Part shown: positions 62,946 to 64,000 of the stretch, in pieces
How the letters are laid out: the number at the start of each line of letters is the position of its first letter
Position numbering within the stretch: the stretch's first letter is position 1
Origin: Patiria miniata
Lineage: Eukaryota > Echinodermata > Asteroidea > Valvatida > Asterinidae
Assembly (NCBI RefSeq): GCF_015706575.1
Contig: NW_024037056.1
Span: 12,723,176 to 12,787,175, forward strand
Length of the DNA stretch: 64,000 nucleotides
Reading direction: 5' to 3'
The notes under the pieces: generated by a model
Seen by the model: only the letters and a program-made list of their open reading frames with translations
Told to the model about the DNA's origin: nothing
Databases searched by the model: none
Translations under genes and position numbers: made by a program

Positions 62946-63190
62946 GGCCAAAAAAAAATACTCGTCCCTGGTCAGCACACGTGTCCATTTTGATCATGCG
63001 CGTCAATGGTTTTTTTTCTTGACATTTTCCGCGGTAGCTACAACAGTGCCCTCTATTGCTGCACCGCCTCAAATTTTCGTGGGCAGTCGACTCCAAATGA
63101 TGGAGGGCACCAAGGCAATGATAGAAGATACCAATGTATATGAGGACACAAAAAAACAAAATAGTACCCACCTTGTCTGTACAATCTGTA
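62946..63190 (+). mobile_element. MITE family 1, right end lost
   Basis: GGCCAAAAAAAAATACTCGT starts a copy that follows 19360-19723 (GCTACAACAGTGCCCTCTAT, CAAGGCAATGATAGAAGAT, CACCTTGTCTGTACAATC) and then stops at about 63190. Confidence 0.75.
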
Positions 63191-63284
63191 GAATTTGTGC
63201 ATATTAATTTTCCTTTTCAAGGAGTCTGGAAGTGCACCTCTAGGGGTGACCTTTCAGGATATTGTGTGAAAAAAATCACTTGGG

Positions 63285-63366
63285 TCACTAGTTGGGTGGG
63301 ACTCGAACCCACGACCTCCTTCTTACTAGTACAAGTGTCTCACCACTCAACCACCGAGCTTGCCGG
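63285..63366 (-). mobile_element. tRNA-like SINE head, family 2
   Basis: On the - strand it reads CAAGCTCGGTGGTTGAGTGG...GTGGGTTCGAGTCCCACCC, related to 7258-7346. Downstream on that strand comes ACCCAAGTGATTTTTTTCAC, a likely SINE body. Confidence 0.65.
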
Positions 63367-64000
63367 GGTTGAAAAACAATCGCAAATCGGTTTAGCATTG
63401 AATTCGGATACTATAGGTCAGACGATGTGATGAAAAAAAAAACCACTTCATTTTCTTCGAACTTGCAAAACAAACATGAACTCGCAGTGCAACCACGTAA
63501 GGCCGTTTTTTTTTAATTACTTGGATTACGGAATTTTTGGGTCCCCATTTCCGGCGGCGAGCGGGAAATGGAAAAAAAAAAAAAAAAAAAAAAAATGGGG
63601 GCGCCCTATCATCCAACATGGCGGCGCCCATAGAGACATGAAGAAACAAAAACGGGCACGAGAATGAACAGTCACTGCATTTTCAAAACCACGGTTTCAA
63701 AGAAATAGTGACCATGGAGTGACCAGGCCAGTTCCCCCGATTTTTTTAGCATTCAAAAATCTCCTTTTCAACCTAAAGCAGACTTCTCTCAGATCAAATG
63801 ACACCTTTTTGTAATTGTGAAAAACAAAATGGGATACAAATTACGTTTTTTTAACGCGATTTTATGGGTGGTGCCGGTGCCGTGCGATCGTCATCTTTAT
63901 TTTCATGTTGCGTTTTGACGTTGTCATCGTCATTTTTCCCCCAAATTTCCCTCTATTTATGACCTACCTGTATGTTCTTAAATGTCGACAACTAGTTTGG
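63367..64000. other. Intergenic DNA at window end
   Basis: It contains a run of about 23 A at 63572 and a CpG-containing block (CATGGCGGCGCCC, 63618-63630). No gene recognised. Confidence 0.4.

Noticed and set aside
63285-63366. Functional tRNA genes at 7258, 36822, 61685 and 63285.
   Set aside because: B boxes are good but acceptor and anticodon stems do not fold correctly, and related heads recur next to SINE bodies.

Overview
The window is animal nuclear DNA. Genes have GT-AG introns, and long AT-rich introns and spacers are full of small DNA transposons, tRNA-derived SINEs and minisatellites. SINEs with heads resembling tRNA and tails of (ATT)n, together with vertebrate-like protein sequences, suggest a marine invertebrate, most likely a deuterostome such as an echinoderm. 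This placement is inference; a hemichordate, amphioxus or other marine invertebrate is not excluded.

Three protein-coding genes can be read completely. On the + strand is a Ral small GTPase (6160-10016, four coding exons, 205 aa, CVIL prenylation box). On the - strand are two head-to-tail copies of the glutamate-cysteine ligase catalytic subunit gene (GCLC, first enzyme of glutathione synthesis): copy A at 27697-15931 (643 aa) and copy B at 49211-38582 (642 aa). Each has 14 coding exons with every splice site in the same place, and neither has a stop or frameshift. Ral and GCLC copy A converge tail to tail.

Copy B keeps essentially all residues I can compare with human GCLC. Copy A keeps the conserved glutamates but has changed at least eight otherwise conserved positions, several in the most invariant motifs. 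The pair therefore looks like an ancestral-type gene plus a diverging paralogue, not a gene plus a pseudogene. The duplication includes more than 900 bp of 3' flank, and both copies carry the same 10-bp minisatellite in intron 11.

Layout: 1-6092, upstream of Ral, mostly unique DNA with MITEs; 6093-10016, Ral, with a 32-bp minisatellite and SINEs in its introns; 10017-15930, Ral 3' region (with an 11-bp E-box array) and intergenic DNA; 15931-27697, GCLC copy A with many transposon relics; 27698-38581, the spacer between the copies, holding fold-back elements, hAT-like elements, a young but broken Ty3/Gypsy LTR element nested inside one of them, a LINE fragment and the duplicated 3' flank; 38582-49211, GCLC copy B with three minisatellites; 49212-64000, no recognisable gene, only dispersed repeats.

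The most unusual signals are the diverging GCLC pair, an LTR element whose two LTRs differ by an 826-bp segment with intron-like borders, paired palindromes with flanking direct repeats in a GCLC intron, and a hAT insertion whose empty site survives in the sister gene copy. No CRISPR, operon or prokaryotic system is present.
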